Shown here piece by piece: positions 13,460 to 25,559 of a DNA stretch of 64,000 bases. A program made the position numbers and the translations under genes. The notes beneath the pieces were generated by a model. It was not told where the DNA came from and ran no database searches. It saw only the letters and a program-made list of their open reading frames with translations. Source of the DNA: Rhyzopertha dominica (lineage: Eukaryota; Arthropoda; Insecta; Coleoptera; Bostrichidae); contig QCXZ01000064.1 in NCBI GenBank assembly GCA_025024175.1, forward strand, positions 37,283,325 through 37,347,324, written 5' to 3'. The first letter of the stretch is position 1. Every line of letters starts with the position of its first letter.

Positions 13460-16400
13460 TCTGTACGTATTCTATAATGAAGTGGATAACCTTAGTAGAA
13501 GGACGAGCGTTCATACAGCTTGCGAATGACATTTAAAATATACTGTTTACACATGTAATTGTAAATCGGTAGGAAAAATTTAAACACCCATCAANACCGG
13601 CAGTAGTTGAAACGTTACAAGCACTTTCTACACTGATACTGAAAACAATAACCTACAACTCTTCACACACAATTGTATATGCATTTGCTGATTGGTCCCG
13701 GCATTTGCAGTTTATTTTAGTTAATTGCTCCCGTTCATACGGGTCCCATCCATTACTGTTGTGTAATAAAACGATACTCCATTATCTTCGTAAAAACGCT
13801 ACCTACTTTGATCGGTTCCCCAAAGTTGCAGTTTACCCAAATACTACACTACGTTTTGAAACTTACTTTAACGAAGTAACCAATGCAACAGTAGACATTA
13901 TTTACCTCATCCATACAAACAATATTGCGGAATGATTAATCACAGATACCATGAATTTGCACAACCTACTGTAATGTTGCTCTAATTAATAAGAGAAGAA
14001 ACATAAACACAACGTGTTTTTATACTTGCGTCGTCTCTACATTTTCATATTCTATGACTTGGAAGCCGCGAAACTGCTTTGAATACACACCTTACAACTT
14101 AACGGTCTGCCATAAGAACGTATCCTTTCAGCGGTAATGATGATTATTGTATTCACTACTGATGTAATGAATAGTGATTGTATAAAGTAACGATGCATTC
14201 CAGCGCATCAGAGCAAACTTCCCAGCGCAACCGCTTTTACGACGTTAATCTAAATTTGAATCTCATTTACGTAGAACTAACAAAATTTTCGCGTTAAGGC
14301 AGTACACGTCAACCTTCCGATTCTGTCAAATGCCTGCGGGCTTCACGTGTAATTTTGCAGTCACAAATTATTTGATGAAAGAGCAGTTGACTGAAATGCC
14401 TAACGACGCAAAAGCAGCATCTAAGTTAACGGGAGTATTTATTTCGGTTGCTACAAAGATTCTAATTGCGGAGGGTGATGGAATGCTTCTTCCATAAAAT
14501 GCGTAAACGTTATCCATTGTGTCAAACAATCAACAGTTTTATAAGGAAGTACCACAAGAACTGCAAACAGTTTAGTTCAATTTATTTATTTGGTACCAGT
14601 GACTTATATATCAAACAATTTTGAAAGTTCATTTGTGTAATAGGGAGCTAAATTCACTAATACATTATATGATACGGTAACAGATCAGCATATGAAATTT
14701 TTTGAGAGGAGTTATTTAGCTTTATCGATGCACAGTGTGACAACTGGCAATCACGACTCCTACTGATACTAAAAAAGCCAATACGAAAAAACTGGTAGAT
14801 AATGTGCATAAAAGTAGAATTACTGTTTGACAGCGCTTTGCTGATTAGCAGTAACGTTCGCATTTCTTTAATTTGATTTTGTCTGGTTAAATCTCACCTT
14901 GGACACGTCGTTTACATTTAGACCTCACTTATTTTCTTGTAGTGCCAATTTTATGTCTACTTGTTGCATTTGGCTCCATCTATTATGTCAACTTAATTGT
15001 ATTTTATGTGTATAACTATTTATTCGTTTTATTTGCTTCAAATAAATTCTGCTAGATAATTTTACTACTTATGCATACCTGCATACTGCAAAATGCAAAA
15101 TTATAAAATGACTTTGTGTAGAAGTTTCACTAAAAAAATTCTTTATGTAAATTGATTATTTAATCATGGTCCATTTTGCTCTATGGCGTTTATTGATTGA
15201 AAATTTAAAACTGACTATAAGGAAATGCACTGGTGCCAAATGAGGTAATAAAATTTTTAAATGCAAACTCAAATGTGGAATAGAGACCTCATTAAGGAGT
15301 TATTACCTAGGTCTACAAGGACCGAAAACAGACCGCCAATATCGCACCGTCTAAGATTTGTCGGCGTACTTACGCTTCAAACTTTTTTTTTGACAGAGCA
15401 AAATATGAATCGCATGATTTTCAGTTTTAATTTAGATTTTCTGTATTTAATAATCTTAGTTTGGTTCAACTACCTAATTTCAAACAGAAGATTGTCGTTT
15501 TGTTCCTTAAAGGAATCGGCTCTTTGACATTTAAATAAGCATTAAGAAATGTTTCAATAATTTGTATAGAATTAGGTAAAACATGCGGTTGCATACCACA
15601 TAAGCTTATCTTTTTACAAGATGCATCTAATTGATATTTGGCTTACTAAGTATTATAAAACTACAAAAAAATAGTACATTAATTGTAAACAATCGTATCT
15701 GGTCGGGTTAACGTGAACTAACAACCTGCATTAAAATATCTCTTCTAATAAACGTATAGGGTAAAAATTTATTCAAATGGAACAATTATTGCCGGGTGTC
15801 TATCTCAGTCAGTATACATTTTACGTATGCCAGTGGTTATAGCCGAATACCCTTCGTCCATAACAAATGTAGTTATTTACATATACAGGATAGTCCTTTT
15901 AAAGTATTTTAAGGAAGTATTTAAGAAAAGACTTTAGGGAACACTATTTCTAATTATACATATAAGTAATCTCTTAGCCCTTCCGCCTTTTTAGAGGTAT
16001 GGGTAACCCTTAAACCTTAAATGATAGGGTGCGGTTTTCTTATATTAAAAATCCCCAGAAATAACTAATAACATAATTTTAGGTCAATGTCAATTTCAGT
16101 TCGACAAACTGAAATAATACTCTAAGGTAAAAAAAAAACATTTACATTGTCAGCTTTTTGCGAATCGCAGTAGACAGTCCATTAAGTGTTTCATCAAAAA
16201 ATGAGGTCCTGTAACAGCGTGGATTTCTTTCATCCCAAAAATGCATATTGTCGCGATTCACTTAACAATTGTTTGCAGCCTCATTGGTTTTGGTCCTACT
16301 TCGGTTGCGTTTTTTTAATGAAAGTTAGCCAGTCTGACGATACCAAGTAGTTTTCTCTAGATTCTTAAAGAATTAGCAAGGTGTCTACTTGGCACTCGAA

Positions 16401-17560
16401 CTCAAATTTAAACTACAACTGATAGTTACCTTAACTTGTGAAAACTCTACAGGAACTGGAAGAGTGAACACTAATTGCAACGGTTGACCTTTTTTGCTTG
16501 TTTACAAAGCTAAACGATATTTTGTAATTATGGAAACTATGGAAAGGCATTTTAGTTGTATATTTTTCTATTTTCCTTTTCAAATGAAGCCAATACGGTA
16601 CGCAATTTGCGTTTCGTGGTAGAGCTTTTTCGAAACAGAATTTTTTATTTTCCAATGTCGGTATTACTAAACACCTCAGAGGAACATTAAACAAACTCCA
16701 CCTCGTATAACGCCGTAACGTCGCAATTATCATGGGTCTTGTCAAAATTGACTCTTAGCCAACTTAAGCATGGCAGGTTAAGATTCCTTAAGTTTTATAT
16801 TTTTATTAAATTTCTCACATGTTCTTGCGTAGAAGACGGAAATTACGGAAAAAAAAGGTATTAACAACCCATTTCATAAGGCATTTATGTCGCATTCACT
16901 CGCCTAAGGCTCGTTTCGTAATCGTTGTAGGCGTGCGACAAAATGGCGCCTTACGAAACTAGTTTTTTTAATATACTATTGATTAAACTTGGTCAATAAA
17001 TTAATAATATCTTAGAATGGGAAACAATAAAATTGCTAATAAAAAGCAAACAATTAGACCTGCAATTCTAGAAATCACTCCAAATGATCGAAATTTATTC
17101 CCGATTAGGGTGAATATGCGTTTACAGCAAAATGGCTGAACGCCCTTTAAAACAAAACATTATTTTTATTGTTAGATGCCTTTTTCAATTTCTTAAATAT
17201 AACATACTGGCATTCATACTGACATGCAAATTATCTTTTGTTTATTTACGTGGTTATTTCTAGAGATTTCTATTTTAAGTGAAATTTGCACTATTCCATT
17301 TAACTTTACATCCTTAAGAGGGACAAGGAGTAACAGATAACAAAATGATGTATTAGCTATCCTTTTTTTAGTAACTGAGAAATTTTTATGAAAAGGAACA
17401 AGTCTTTGGTTAAATACATCAGACTCGCCCATCTGCTGAAATTTCCTTAATCACGCAACCCTTTTCCTGCAAAAAATAAGCAAATAGATCCCATTTTCGC
17501 ACACAACGCCTACCGTAGGATAGAAGCAACGTAATGTTTGGTTTCCAAAAAAAATTCACA
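13460..17560. other. no gene recognised
   Basis: AT-rich intergenic or intronic DNA with short open frames only (for example 14657-14863 minus, 15261-15527 plus, 16431-16745 minus). None carries a recognisable domain, and no plausible terminal dpr exon was identified here on the minus strand. Confidence 0.45.
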
Positions 17561-17589
17561 GTGCTTATCACTGACTGGCTAGAAACAAG

Positions 17590-17712
17590 TCACATATGGT
17601 ACACAGATGGTTCAAAAGCAAATGGTGGAATTGGGGCAGGAGTTTACAATGGGGAATGGTAAAGCATGAACCTAGGCAATATTGCAACCGTTTTCGAAAC
17701 TAAATGTCGGAA
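17590..17712 (+). pseudogene. retroelement RNase H fragment
   Basis: Reading frame: HIWYTDGSKANGGIGAGVYN, then GEW and a stop, then a further decayed stretch with FETKC. YTDGSK..GGIGAGV is the first catalytic-Asp strand of the RNase H domain used by I/R1/LOA/Jockey-type non-LTR elements. Only about 40 codons survive, and the in-frame TAA after GEW shows it is not functional. No adjacent RT or endonuclease was found. Confidence 0.7.
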
Positions 17713-18435
17713 ATTAATAATGAAAAGGGAACCAGTGTAGGACAGGCGTATTACTAAATGGTCCATGGCAGACATTTTCAGTAGTATTTATAAATTCGTT
17801 AATCCAATAAAGTATTCAAAATAGGTGTGTTTTTACGTAACTCGACTCACCCCTGCTACGACAATGGCAACAAGAAAACAGCACAAGTTTGAGGCGCACG
17901 TGTATCGCGCGTTTGCATAAAGGTCACATGTGCTTGCCCCATTTGTTGAAAATGTGACACCGATGCATTTTCAGGTTGAAACCTCTGTAACCCCTAAGGG
18001 TTGTTCGCTTACTCAAAGTGAATAAGACCGCCATAGTTTGAAATTTCAAAAAAAAATATTATACTTTCAACACGCACTGTATCATTACATTGCACATGTA
18101 TTTTGTATTGCTCCATTATCCAACGTCCGTGTTAATTTTTTTGACCTTCATAGGTTGGCATGCATGTTATTTATTAGTAAATGATATAACACTACATGAT
18201 TTAAAAAACATTTATTTGGTCCAAACCAATCCACGTGGTTTTATTTTGTCTACTTCAGATGTAACCTGAATTATAGCAAAACTAACAGTATTAGAAATAA
18301 ATAATATCGTCTAGTCCGAATTGAAAGCTGATCCGTTACTCTAAGAGGGTTTTTATAATAATAATACACTTTTTTAAAAAATTAACTTCTAGTTAAATCC
18401 CCTTTATTAAAATAATAGTAGTGAAACTACATAAA

Positions 18436-19391
18436 TTCGCATAGAACTAAAAATTGGTATGAATGTTCGGAACACCATTATAAATGAATGCTGAAAAGTC
18501 CCATCGACGCTATACCTAGAAAAAAACTTATTCAAGGTCAAATGTCTCAATAATGGGTTTTTCGCATTTTTCAGCAAAAGGTAAGTTTTATCATAAAATT
18601 AGGTCAGATAAAAATTGTAGAAAATGTCTAAGTACTTTTTTCCTAAGGGCCATTGTTTCTGAGATAAAAGTTGAAAAGCATGACTTAATCAATTTAATCA
18701 AAAACTAAAAGAATATGAAAAACGAGAACCTACTGCAAAACTATGGGTACAATATTTTAATATGGTTTCAATTGCAAAAGGGTTTTTAAGAGCTGCGTTA
18801 AAGAAATGCTTGCTTATTTTAACGCATCTTGACATTTTCTTTCTGCTGGGTCTGCACAACTATATGTTACAATCACAGAACTTGGTAGATCTTAGTATTT
18901 ACAAAAAGTTTACAGAAGAATTTTTTACTGTTAGACGTTCAGACAAATTAAGTTGTGGAACTTCAACGGGTATGGTGATCGAGCAATCAATGATGAAGGC
19001 TATATGAAGACAGATGGAGGTACCGCTCGAGGGAGGAAGAGAGCAAAAAGAAGAGTAAGTCGAAGAAGAAGCATGAGTATTAGGCGATTATGAATCCGAC
19101 GAATAATTTTCGCGTTTTTTATTTTATGCCTCTTTCATCATTCTCAATACTATTTTCTTATTATTCTATAGTTTTAAATTAAGTACGATCACAATAGACC
19201 GGGGAAACCCAGTGCACTACCACTTTTAGAATCGTTATAACTCAGAAACTGTGGCTGAAAAACTTATTTTTGAAACCTTTGACCTTGAATAAATTGTTTT
19301 TCAGGTACGGGATCGTCATAATTGACGTTTACGTGATAATTATTTATAATGGTGTTCCGAACATTCATACCAATTTTTAGCTCTATGCAAA
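18436..19391. mobile_element. inverted-repeat element with captured coding fragment
   Basis: About 50 bp at the left end (around 18438-18485, containing AATTGGTATGAATGTTCGG) recurs nearly perfectly in inverse orientation at the right end (about 19345-19388). Weaker inverse similarity continues inward (TTATTCAAGGTCAAA near 18527 and its complement near 19280). The unit is about 0.95 kb. I could not fix the exact termini or a target duplication. It encloses the protein fragment at 18683-19012. The structure suggests a non-autonomous, inverted-repeat-bounded DNA element. Confidence 0.65.
18683..19067 (+). pseudogene. decayed fragment of a repeated arthropod ORF
   Basis: An uninterrupted plus frame (about 18683-19006) contains EYEKREPTAKLWVQYFNMV, then KKFTEEFFTVRRSDKLSCGT and GMVIEQSMM. 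After a one-base frame change, MKTDGGTARGRKRAKRR follows. The order TAKLW.QY..MV / VRRSD.(F)..G.STD..IEQ..M.S.KT.GGLTRGR matches, as far as I recall, a protein found in many repeat-derived uncharacterised arthropod and cnidarian loci. I do not know its biochemical function. The fragment is truncated and frameshifted. Confidence 0.6.
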
Positions 19392-19711
19392 TTTTTGTAT
19401 CCTTGCATGTCTGACAGGACTAAATAGCGTGAAACGATGTAAGTTAACACTGCAAATTTTGAGAATTAAAATATTTTCTGCCTCCGCAAATTCCTAATAA
19501 AGTAATTACATTCAGGCTTTCAGCATGTCCAAGCGTATTTAATTAGGAGAGCTTGTTTTTTCTTCTCACTGGGATGTCCCCGAAAGTCCAAATCGCCACG
19601 TTACGCAAGTCTAAGCAAGCTTGTAGCAAGGAAACATGGCCCTCCAGCAGCCACAAATCACCCGTCGTCCGTTTCAAAGCACAAAAAGTCCAAAAGAAGA
19701 AAACATTTTAC

Positions 19712-19999
19712 CTGCAGTGGCGTTGAGCACGTGAACGTTTATGGAGGCCGGAGCAGCGTTCGAGGGACTGCAGGTGTAATTGCCGTTGTGACTCTTGTCC
19801 GCCTCCTGGAGCAGTAAAACGCTCGACGAGCGGTCCTTCCTCACGGTCACGCCCTGGTCGTAATTTATCATACGGTCCTCGTGGTACCAGAAAACGTACA
19901 GCGGTGTCTCCGTGGAGTGCCGCAAGGTGCAGACCAGCCGCAGGGACGACCCCGCCCTCAGGTATAGGTCGGGAGCGCCGAGAATCTCCGCTGTGGCCT
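19712..19999 (-). CDS. dpr-like gene, exon for Ig domain 2
   Basis: Exon of a dpr-family cell-surface protein, whose members bind DIP Ig proteins at synapses. The translation starts ATAEILGAPDLYLRAGSSLR and contains LVC (B-strand Cys), YVFWYHEDRMINYD (C-strand Trp and the FWYH..R.INYD block typical of dpr Ig2), and NGNYTCSPSNAAPASINVHV (F-strand Cys and G strand). The acceptor is TTCAG|AGGCC at 20000 (one N lies just outside it, at 20005) and the donor is CTGCAG|GTAAAA at 19711. Phase 1 at the 5' side matches the exon at 22993-23203; the 3' side is also phase 1. The remaining C-terminal exon (stem and membrane anchor) was not found. Similarity is closest to dpr members with SPSN in the last strand; the exact paralogue is uncertain. 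Confidence 0.93.
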
Positions 20000-20471
20000 C
20001 TGAANGATGTTTTCATTGTCGGATGTATATGGAAATTGCGTAACGGGAATGTGGGGCATGCAAACACTGGGTATTGAAAATGCTTCTCTTTTATAAATGG
20101 AAAGTTACGGGAGCGATAAAGGGCCGCAGTTGGCGGTTGTTTAATTCGAGGCCGCTGCTGTGAAAATTGTACATTCGGAATTCATTAGAAAAAGGAATGT
20201 AATAGGGCAGTATACGCTAGGAACCTTAATAAAATAACATTGGGGTAATAATCAAATAATATTTTAAGGAATGTCGTGCAGTAATTAAAGACACAAATAG
20301 CAGCGGTGGCGAAACAGCTGGTAAATGTGCTATGATAATTTTAGAACATTATCTTGACAAACACTTTGTGTAATCCTTTTTTGCAACTAAATTCTACGAT
20401 AATGAGTCTGCTTGTTGTATGGCGAGCTGGGATTCATTCTTTGCTTTCTGCATTTTGTCAATCACCATGTT

Positions 20472-21150
20472 CAGGGTGTCCCATTATCGTTGTAATTGTA
20501 GGGTATCTCGGTAACTATTAATGCTAGAGGGTTGCGGTTTCAATATAACTGTATTACTTTTTTGTTCTGAGTTCAGCTGTACCGTCGCTGTTTTTGTATC
20601 GTCTTTTGTTTTAAAGGCATAGACAACTTATGTAAAATNCAACATTTCTCTAGCTGTCAATTTCTCGCTTGGGTATGTAGATACAGAAAAAGTGTAGACA
20701 CGTTTTATAGATATTTTTATTTTGCATCTAGTGCCGTACCCTGTAATTTTTTAGGAGGTCACATTTTTGAGATATAACAAAAACTTGCNGATTTTTAAAT
20801 GGAAACCATAGTTTGCTTTACTATGGTTGAAAAGGCCAATTTTATGTGATTAAATAAATGTATATATTGTTAGGTTTATTTATACTAATTTTGGAATCAT
20901 TCAAATTTTTAAAATAATTTAATCATATCTTACTTTTACATCCAGAAGGCAATGGAATAAGAAAACACACGATATAATTTATGTTATTAAATAAAAATTT
21001 TATTCCTTTAAAAATAATATATGCATATTTGAATACATACATAAGACTCCTAAGAGCGCTCATGTATTTTTTATCGATAATCTTGGAGGCCATGAAACTA
21101 ATGAAAATGGTTGTTTATTTGGAGATAAGTACCTATGCATTGTTTATAAA
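20472..21150 (+). mobile_element. fold-back element, one-armed truncated copy 2
   Basis: Starts with CAGGGTGTCCCATTATCG and follows copy 1 (3326) through the left arm and loop (for example the shared segment around ATATGCATATTTGAATACAT and the TTTTTTATCGATAATCT stretch). It then stops near TATGCATTGTTTATAA; the right arm is absent. No TA directly precedes the left end. It is a truncated relic unable to form the long hairpin. Confidence 0.8.
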
Positions 21151-21249
21151 CATAATAAAATAGTATTATGACAACACACCTTTTCTATATATCGCACACA
21201 ATTTCAGAAGTTACGCCGTACTGTAGGTAATTACTAGAAATAATAATAT

Positions 21250-21383
21250 TGTTGCGGATCAGCGCCATCTGTGGACGGAAGTTACAGGCACGTGGATGCG
21301 GCGTGGTATTATTTGATGCAAGTGTTCTGAATAAAAGGAATTAAGTCTGAAATATGCAGTTTTCAAACCTCGTGTTCGTAACA
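21250..21383. mobile_element. short LTR-like segment (solo LTR?)
   Basis: Begins TGTTGCGGATCAGCGCCATC and ends CGTGTTCGTAACA, i.e. TG...CA with gypsy-like TGTT(A/G)CG...CGTAACA ends. An AATAAA lies about 55 bp before the end. Endings of the same style (TTTTGAACC...CGTAACA) occur at 28099 and 31307. No clear target duplication is present, so the solo-LTR reading is tentative. Confidence 0.4.
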
Positions 21384-22992
21384 ATAAATTCAGTAACCGA
21401 ATTTTACTAGAAAAAAACTGATGTGATGTCTTATTACTTTTTTGACAATGGTTTTCGAAAAGGAGGTAAACGTTACCTGATTATATTTATTTACAGCAAT
21501 GCAAGTACAGATCATAACAAAAATAATAATTTCAAGTATTCATAATTAATTTACTTTAAAAATTAACAATTTAATTTTAGACGGCGTACATGAAAATTGT
21601 TCTGCATCGGAATAGTTATGAAAGAAACCTATTGAAGTATAAATTAATGCGTTATAAATATTACATTACGTTACATTCTAAAGACAGATTGCACACGGTG
21701 CCAGTTACTTGGGCATAATACGTTAATATAATTTTAGTGATAATATTTTAATCTAAATTAAAATAACCATTGTCATCTTTGACACGGTTTTCTCGACGCC
21801 TGGTACCATTTACACCAGACATTCTCTTATTGGACGGGCTCATCGTGCTTAAGAACAAGCTGGAACCCTTTAATGCTATTGTACTGGCAAGCTTCGCAGC
21901 CGTATTGATTTTATTGTTTATACACCAACTGCATGGTATGTTTAAATTTTCGTGAACAGCCATATTAATAATCGTAGTTGTTCGCACAGTTGGGACTTAA
22001 ATTTTGTGCATATATGGGATAGTTCAAAACGAAGTTGCTCCTACAGTGATTGCGAAATCTCAAATATAAGAAAATAAAAATTCGTTGACACGACATAAAC
22101 TTCAGTGTTTATGTAGGTACTCTTAGGTTCCAAAGAGAAATATGTGATCGCCTAAATCTGTAATTATCAAAAAATCTAAAATATCCCCTTATGAGTAACT
22201 GCGTCCCTTTATTCTCTAATAAAATTAAGCTGTCAAAATTAAAACGCAAAGAAAAAACAGTAGTTATATTTATTTATACGCTCTATACACAGCATTGGAT
22301 AATGATTGAAACCCCTTTGGAAATATTATGTTTTCTACAGACTGAATTATGTACTTGAATCGATTTTTAATATGACCTGAAGAAGTTTCAAAATTAAGGG
22401 AAGTATTAAGAAAAAACTTTCTTTCAATATAGTTGTTATAACTGGCACTAAAAGTTATGAAAGTTGCGCAGTTAGAAACCCGTTTTACTCTTCATGAATG
22501 TGAATTGTAGAAACGGACACCTCGCAAAATAGTCTTTAACTAAATGATTATGTGTGCTAAATTTCAAATATATAACTGCTTTCAAGAAAAAAAATAAAGA
22601 AAATCTAAATACTTCCATTATTTTGCCAATCGAATATTTTAACTAATTCTCTTCATTTTTTAGAGTCCTAATTAAGAGCAATATAAGTGTTATCACTTAC
22701 AACCAATGTCGTTATGCTAAAAACAAACAGAAAGTGCAATTTTGCGGATATAGATACTTTAATGTTTCATGTTACTTTCCGACGCCTACTAGTACATTAT
22801 TTCTGTATACTTCAAATCTTGCGCTAGAAATAACCCGCTTTTTATTTTCGTAAATTTCGCCCCCGCTCAAAATTTAGCGCACTGTCACTGTAGGAGATCA
22901 ACGTTTTAACAAAAATTTTGGTACATTGGAATAAAATCCACTTCCCAGGAGCTTTTCAGTCGAGGGCTTTATAAAAGGCCTACGTCACTCAC

Positions 22993-23203
22993 TTGTTACT
23001 TTCAGCTCGACGAATATGCTGGTGGGTGGGTGCGTTGATACCTGGCACTCGTATACCCCTGCGTCTGAGGGCTGTACGTGTTTGATGAGCAATCCCCAGT
23101 TCTGCAGATGTCGCACGTGTTCCACCATGAAGCGATCATCAGCGCTGTGTGTTGTTAGTCCCACCGTTAAGAGGTAAAAGTCTCTTCGTCTCATCCACGA
23201 TAC
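22993..23203 (-). CDS. dpr-like gene, exon for second half of Ig domain 1
   Basis: Encodes VSWMRRRDFYLLTVGLTTHS through the F and G strands: DAGVYECQVSTHPPTSIFVE. These are hallmark dpr sequences (C-strand SW(M/I)RR.D..LLTVG, and DAGVYECQVST at the second Cys). Acceptor TTTTTCCAG|GTATCG at 23204 and donor ACAA|GTGAGT at 22992. It is 211 nt, entering at phase 0 from exon 62188-62396 (…NNGV|VSW) and leaving at phase 1 into 19712-19999 (…VT(K)|ATAEI). The splice arithmetic across all three exons is consistent, which supports a functional gene. Closest by memory to the dpr13-like Ig1 pattern, but the paralogue is not certain. Confidence 0.95.
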
Positions 23204-23699
23204 CTGGAAAAATACCGTTAGTTACTCATAATACACAAAACGTTGCAATTGGGATAATGGTGCTAGATGTTGAGAATGTAACTTTGTGAAAATGATACAG
23301 GACCGCTTAGGAATATCATTTGTTGACTATGCAATAACATCTCGCTTGCTCGAATTTCAAGTCTTCTGCATATGTAGGCACCCTTTCTGTCACCTATGTT
23401 TGTCACTGTCCATCCGTTGGCATACTGAGGTAGGCACAGGAGGGCCATATGCCCCTTACTCCTGGACCCTTCCTCTCCCCCATACATTTATCTGGTTAGG
23501 TAATTAATTATGTGCATATATCTAAAACTTACAAGTTGATATTTCAAAATTTTCATTCACAACTAATATTTGACTCCCGTTACATTAAGGCCCGGTATTT
23601 CAGTGCGAGGTTTAACTTTGGGTTAAAGTAAACCGGTTTTATTTTTAAACCGAAAGTTAAACCCATGAGCGTATTTTAGTTGATGATTCATGTCAATTT

Positions 23700-25279
23700 A
23701 AAAACAGCAATATGTATCCAAATTTATCGGAATTCAGCCGAGTGGACATGAGTCAACTAAGGAAAATAGTTAATAATCTGGATAATAAATTCAATGTGAA
23801 TGATTGCACTAACTCTAGAATCCTAAAAAGAATATTTCAAACTATAGGTCATGTTATTTTGAATTTGATAAACACTTCACTGTCTGGTGCTTGTGTGCCC
23901 AACTTCATTAAAACTAGTACTATATTTCCTTATTTCCTGTACCAATGGTGGCAAACACTATTGAGTGCAGCGAATTTAGACCAATCAATACTTTGCCTGT
24001 TGTTGAGAAGATATTGGAAATGGTAGTTTACAGACAACTCTTACAGCACGTAGAAAAATATGAAATATTGTTGCCTTATCAATCCGGATTTAGGCAAAAT
24101 CACTCTTGTGAGAGTGCCCTCCAGTTGACTCCCAGTAAATTTTATGCCGATATTAGCACTAATAAGTATATTGTTTGTGTTTTTCTCGATTTGAAGCGAG
24201 CTTTTGAGACAATTGACAGGTTGATATTGCTCAGAAAATTATTTCAATATGGTTTTCAGGGAAAGGTGCACGAATGGTTGGCTAATTATTTAAGTAGTAA
24301 AAAACAGAGAGTGATTGGGGACATAGTTTCGGAAGAGGCGGTGAGTGAATGTGGGGTACCTCAGGGGAGTGTGATAGGGCCTCTGTTGTTTACATTATAT
24401 ATTAATGATATTGATTTGTTTGTTAGTTGTGATTTTCTAAATTTATTTGCAGATGATACATTACTTGTTGAAGGTGATTGTAATTTAGATGTAGCAATAA
24501 CAAAAATGAATAAAACTCTTGCAAAGGCAGAGCAGTGTCTAGCTTCAAATAGATTAAAGCTTAATGTATCAAAGACTAAGGGTATGATTGTGACTACTAA
24601 ATACAAATATAAATTTTTAGATTTAGATAAAATAGATTTGCATATTTGCAATTGTAGAATTGATATTGTAAGGATATATAAATACCTAGGTCTCACAATT
24701 GACTGCTTGTTTTCGTTTGATGAGCACTTTAACTACATGCAAAAGAAAATATCTAACAAGTTGTTCTTTTTATCAAGAGTGGGTAAATTCCTCTCTATGG
24801 AAACGACCATTACAGTATATAAAACTATTATACAACCTCATTTTGAATACTGTGCGTCGATAGTGTTCCAGTTCAACCTTAACAAGATGTCTTGCTTGCA
24901 AAAACTTCAAAATCGTGCAATGAGAATTATTCTAAAGTGTATCAGGCTTACGCCCATTAGGACTATGTTGATTGCTCTACAGTGGTTGAATATTGCGGAT
25001 AGGGTGCTGTATCTTACGATGGTCTTTATATATAAAATAATAAATAATTTCATGCCACCTTACCTAACAAAAATGATAGTTAGGGCACATGATGTTCATC
25101 AGTATGAAACTTGAAATGCTGGTGATATTTTTGTGAATAGAACTTACGCAACTACCTCTAAATCTCTATTTTTTAAAGGTTTTATAAAATACAATTCATT
25201 GCCACTTCATGCTAGATCTGCTAGATCTCTTAGATGCTTCAAATCACAGTTGCTGGTTTATATTACGGNCACTNGGTAG
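23700..25279 (+). mobile_element. 5'-truncated non-LTR retrotransposon (Jockey/CR1-like RT)
   Basis: The reverse-transcriptase ORF runs at 23945-25114. Motifs in order are FRPINTLPVVEKILE (residues 11-25), YQSGFRQNHSCESAL (45-59), VFLDLKRAFETID with catalytic Asp82, GVPQGSVIGPLLF (137-149), FADDTLL with Asp170/Asp171, and YLGLTID. A separate upstream frame (23712 to about 23935) carries the preceding part, so there is a frameshift near 23935. A TGA at 25112-25114 interrupts it, yet the same frame continues with DIFVNRTYATTSKSLFFKGF and KYNSLP to a TAG at 25277-25279, the usual C-terminal tail. The apurinic endonuclease domain is missing, so this is a 5'-truncated, inactive copy. Confidence 0.88.
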
Positions 25280-25467
25280 CGTGCGAATACTGTTTAATTT
25301 CTTTTGGGTTGTTTGTTTTGTGTATTCATGTTGAACATTAAATAAATTAATAATTGTTATTTTCCAATGTATCAAATACTAGCCTTGTGCTAATTAATAA
25401 AGTGTATTATATATTATATTCACAAATCTGGTTTAGTGAAAATTGGTTTAACAGTCGACAGTTGTAA

Positions 25468-25558
25468 CTACTACCACTACTACTACTGCTACTGCTACTG
25501 CTACTGCTACTGCTACTGCTACTGCTACTGCTACTGCTACTGCTGCTACTACTACTGC
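25468..25558. repeat. (CTACTG)n / (CTA)n microsatellite
   Basis: A run dominated by the hexamer CTACTG (more than ten units), with CTA/CTG variants at both ends, just downstream of the non-LTR element. It is a simple-sequence expansion; no frame around it looks coding. Confidence 0.95.
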
Positions 25559-25559
25559 G

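Larger units (their letters stand above)
20000..22992 (-). other. dpr-like intron between Ig1 and Ig2 exons
   Basis: Intron of 2,993 nt with GTGAGT donor (22992-22987) and CAG acceptor (20002-20000). It contains a one-armed copy of the fold-back element (20472 to about 21150) and an LTR-like piece (21250-21383). The rest is AT-rich with no coding signal. The 21770-21955 plus-strand frame ends in a GTATGT donor-like site but lacks an acceptor. Confidence 0.85.

Noticed and set aside
21770..21955. Plus-strand exon with hydrophobic segment and GTATGT donor
   Set aside because: No acceptor or credible start upstream, and the antisense frame is equally open; lies in the dpr-like intron.
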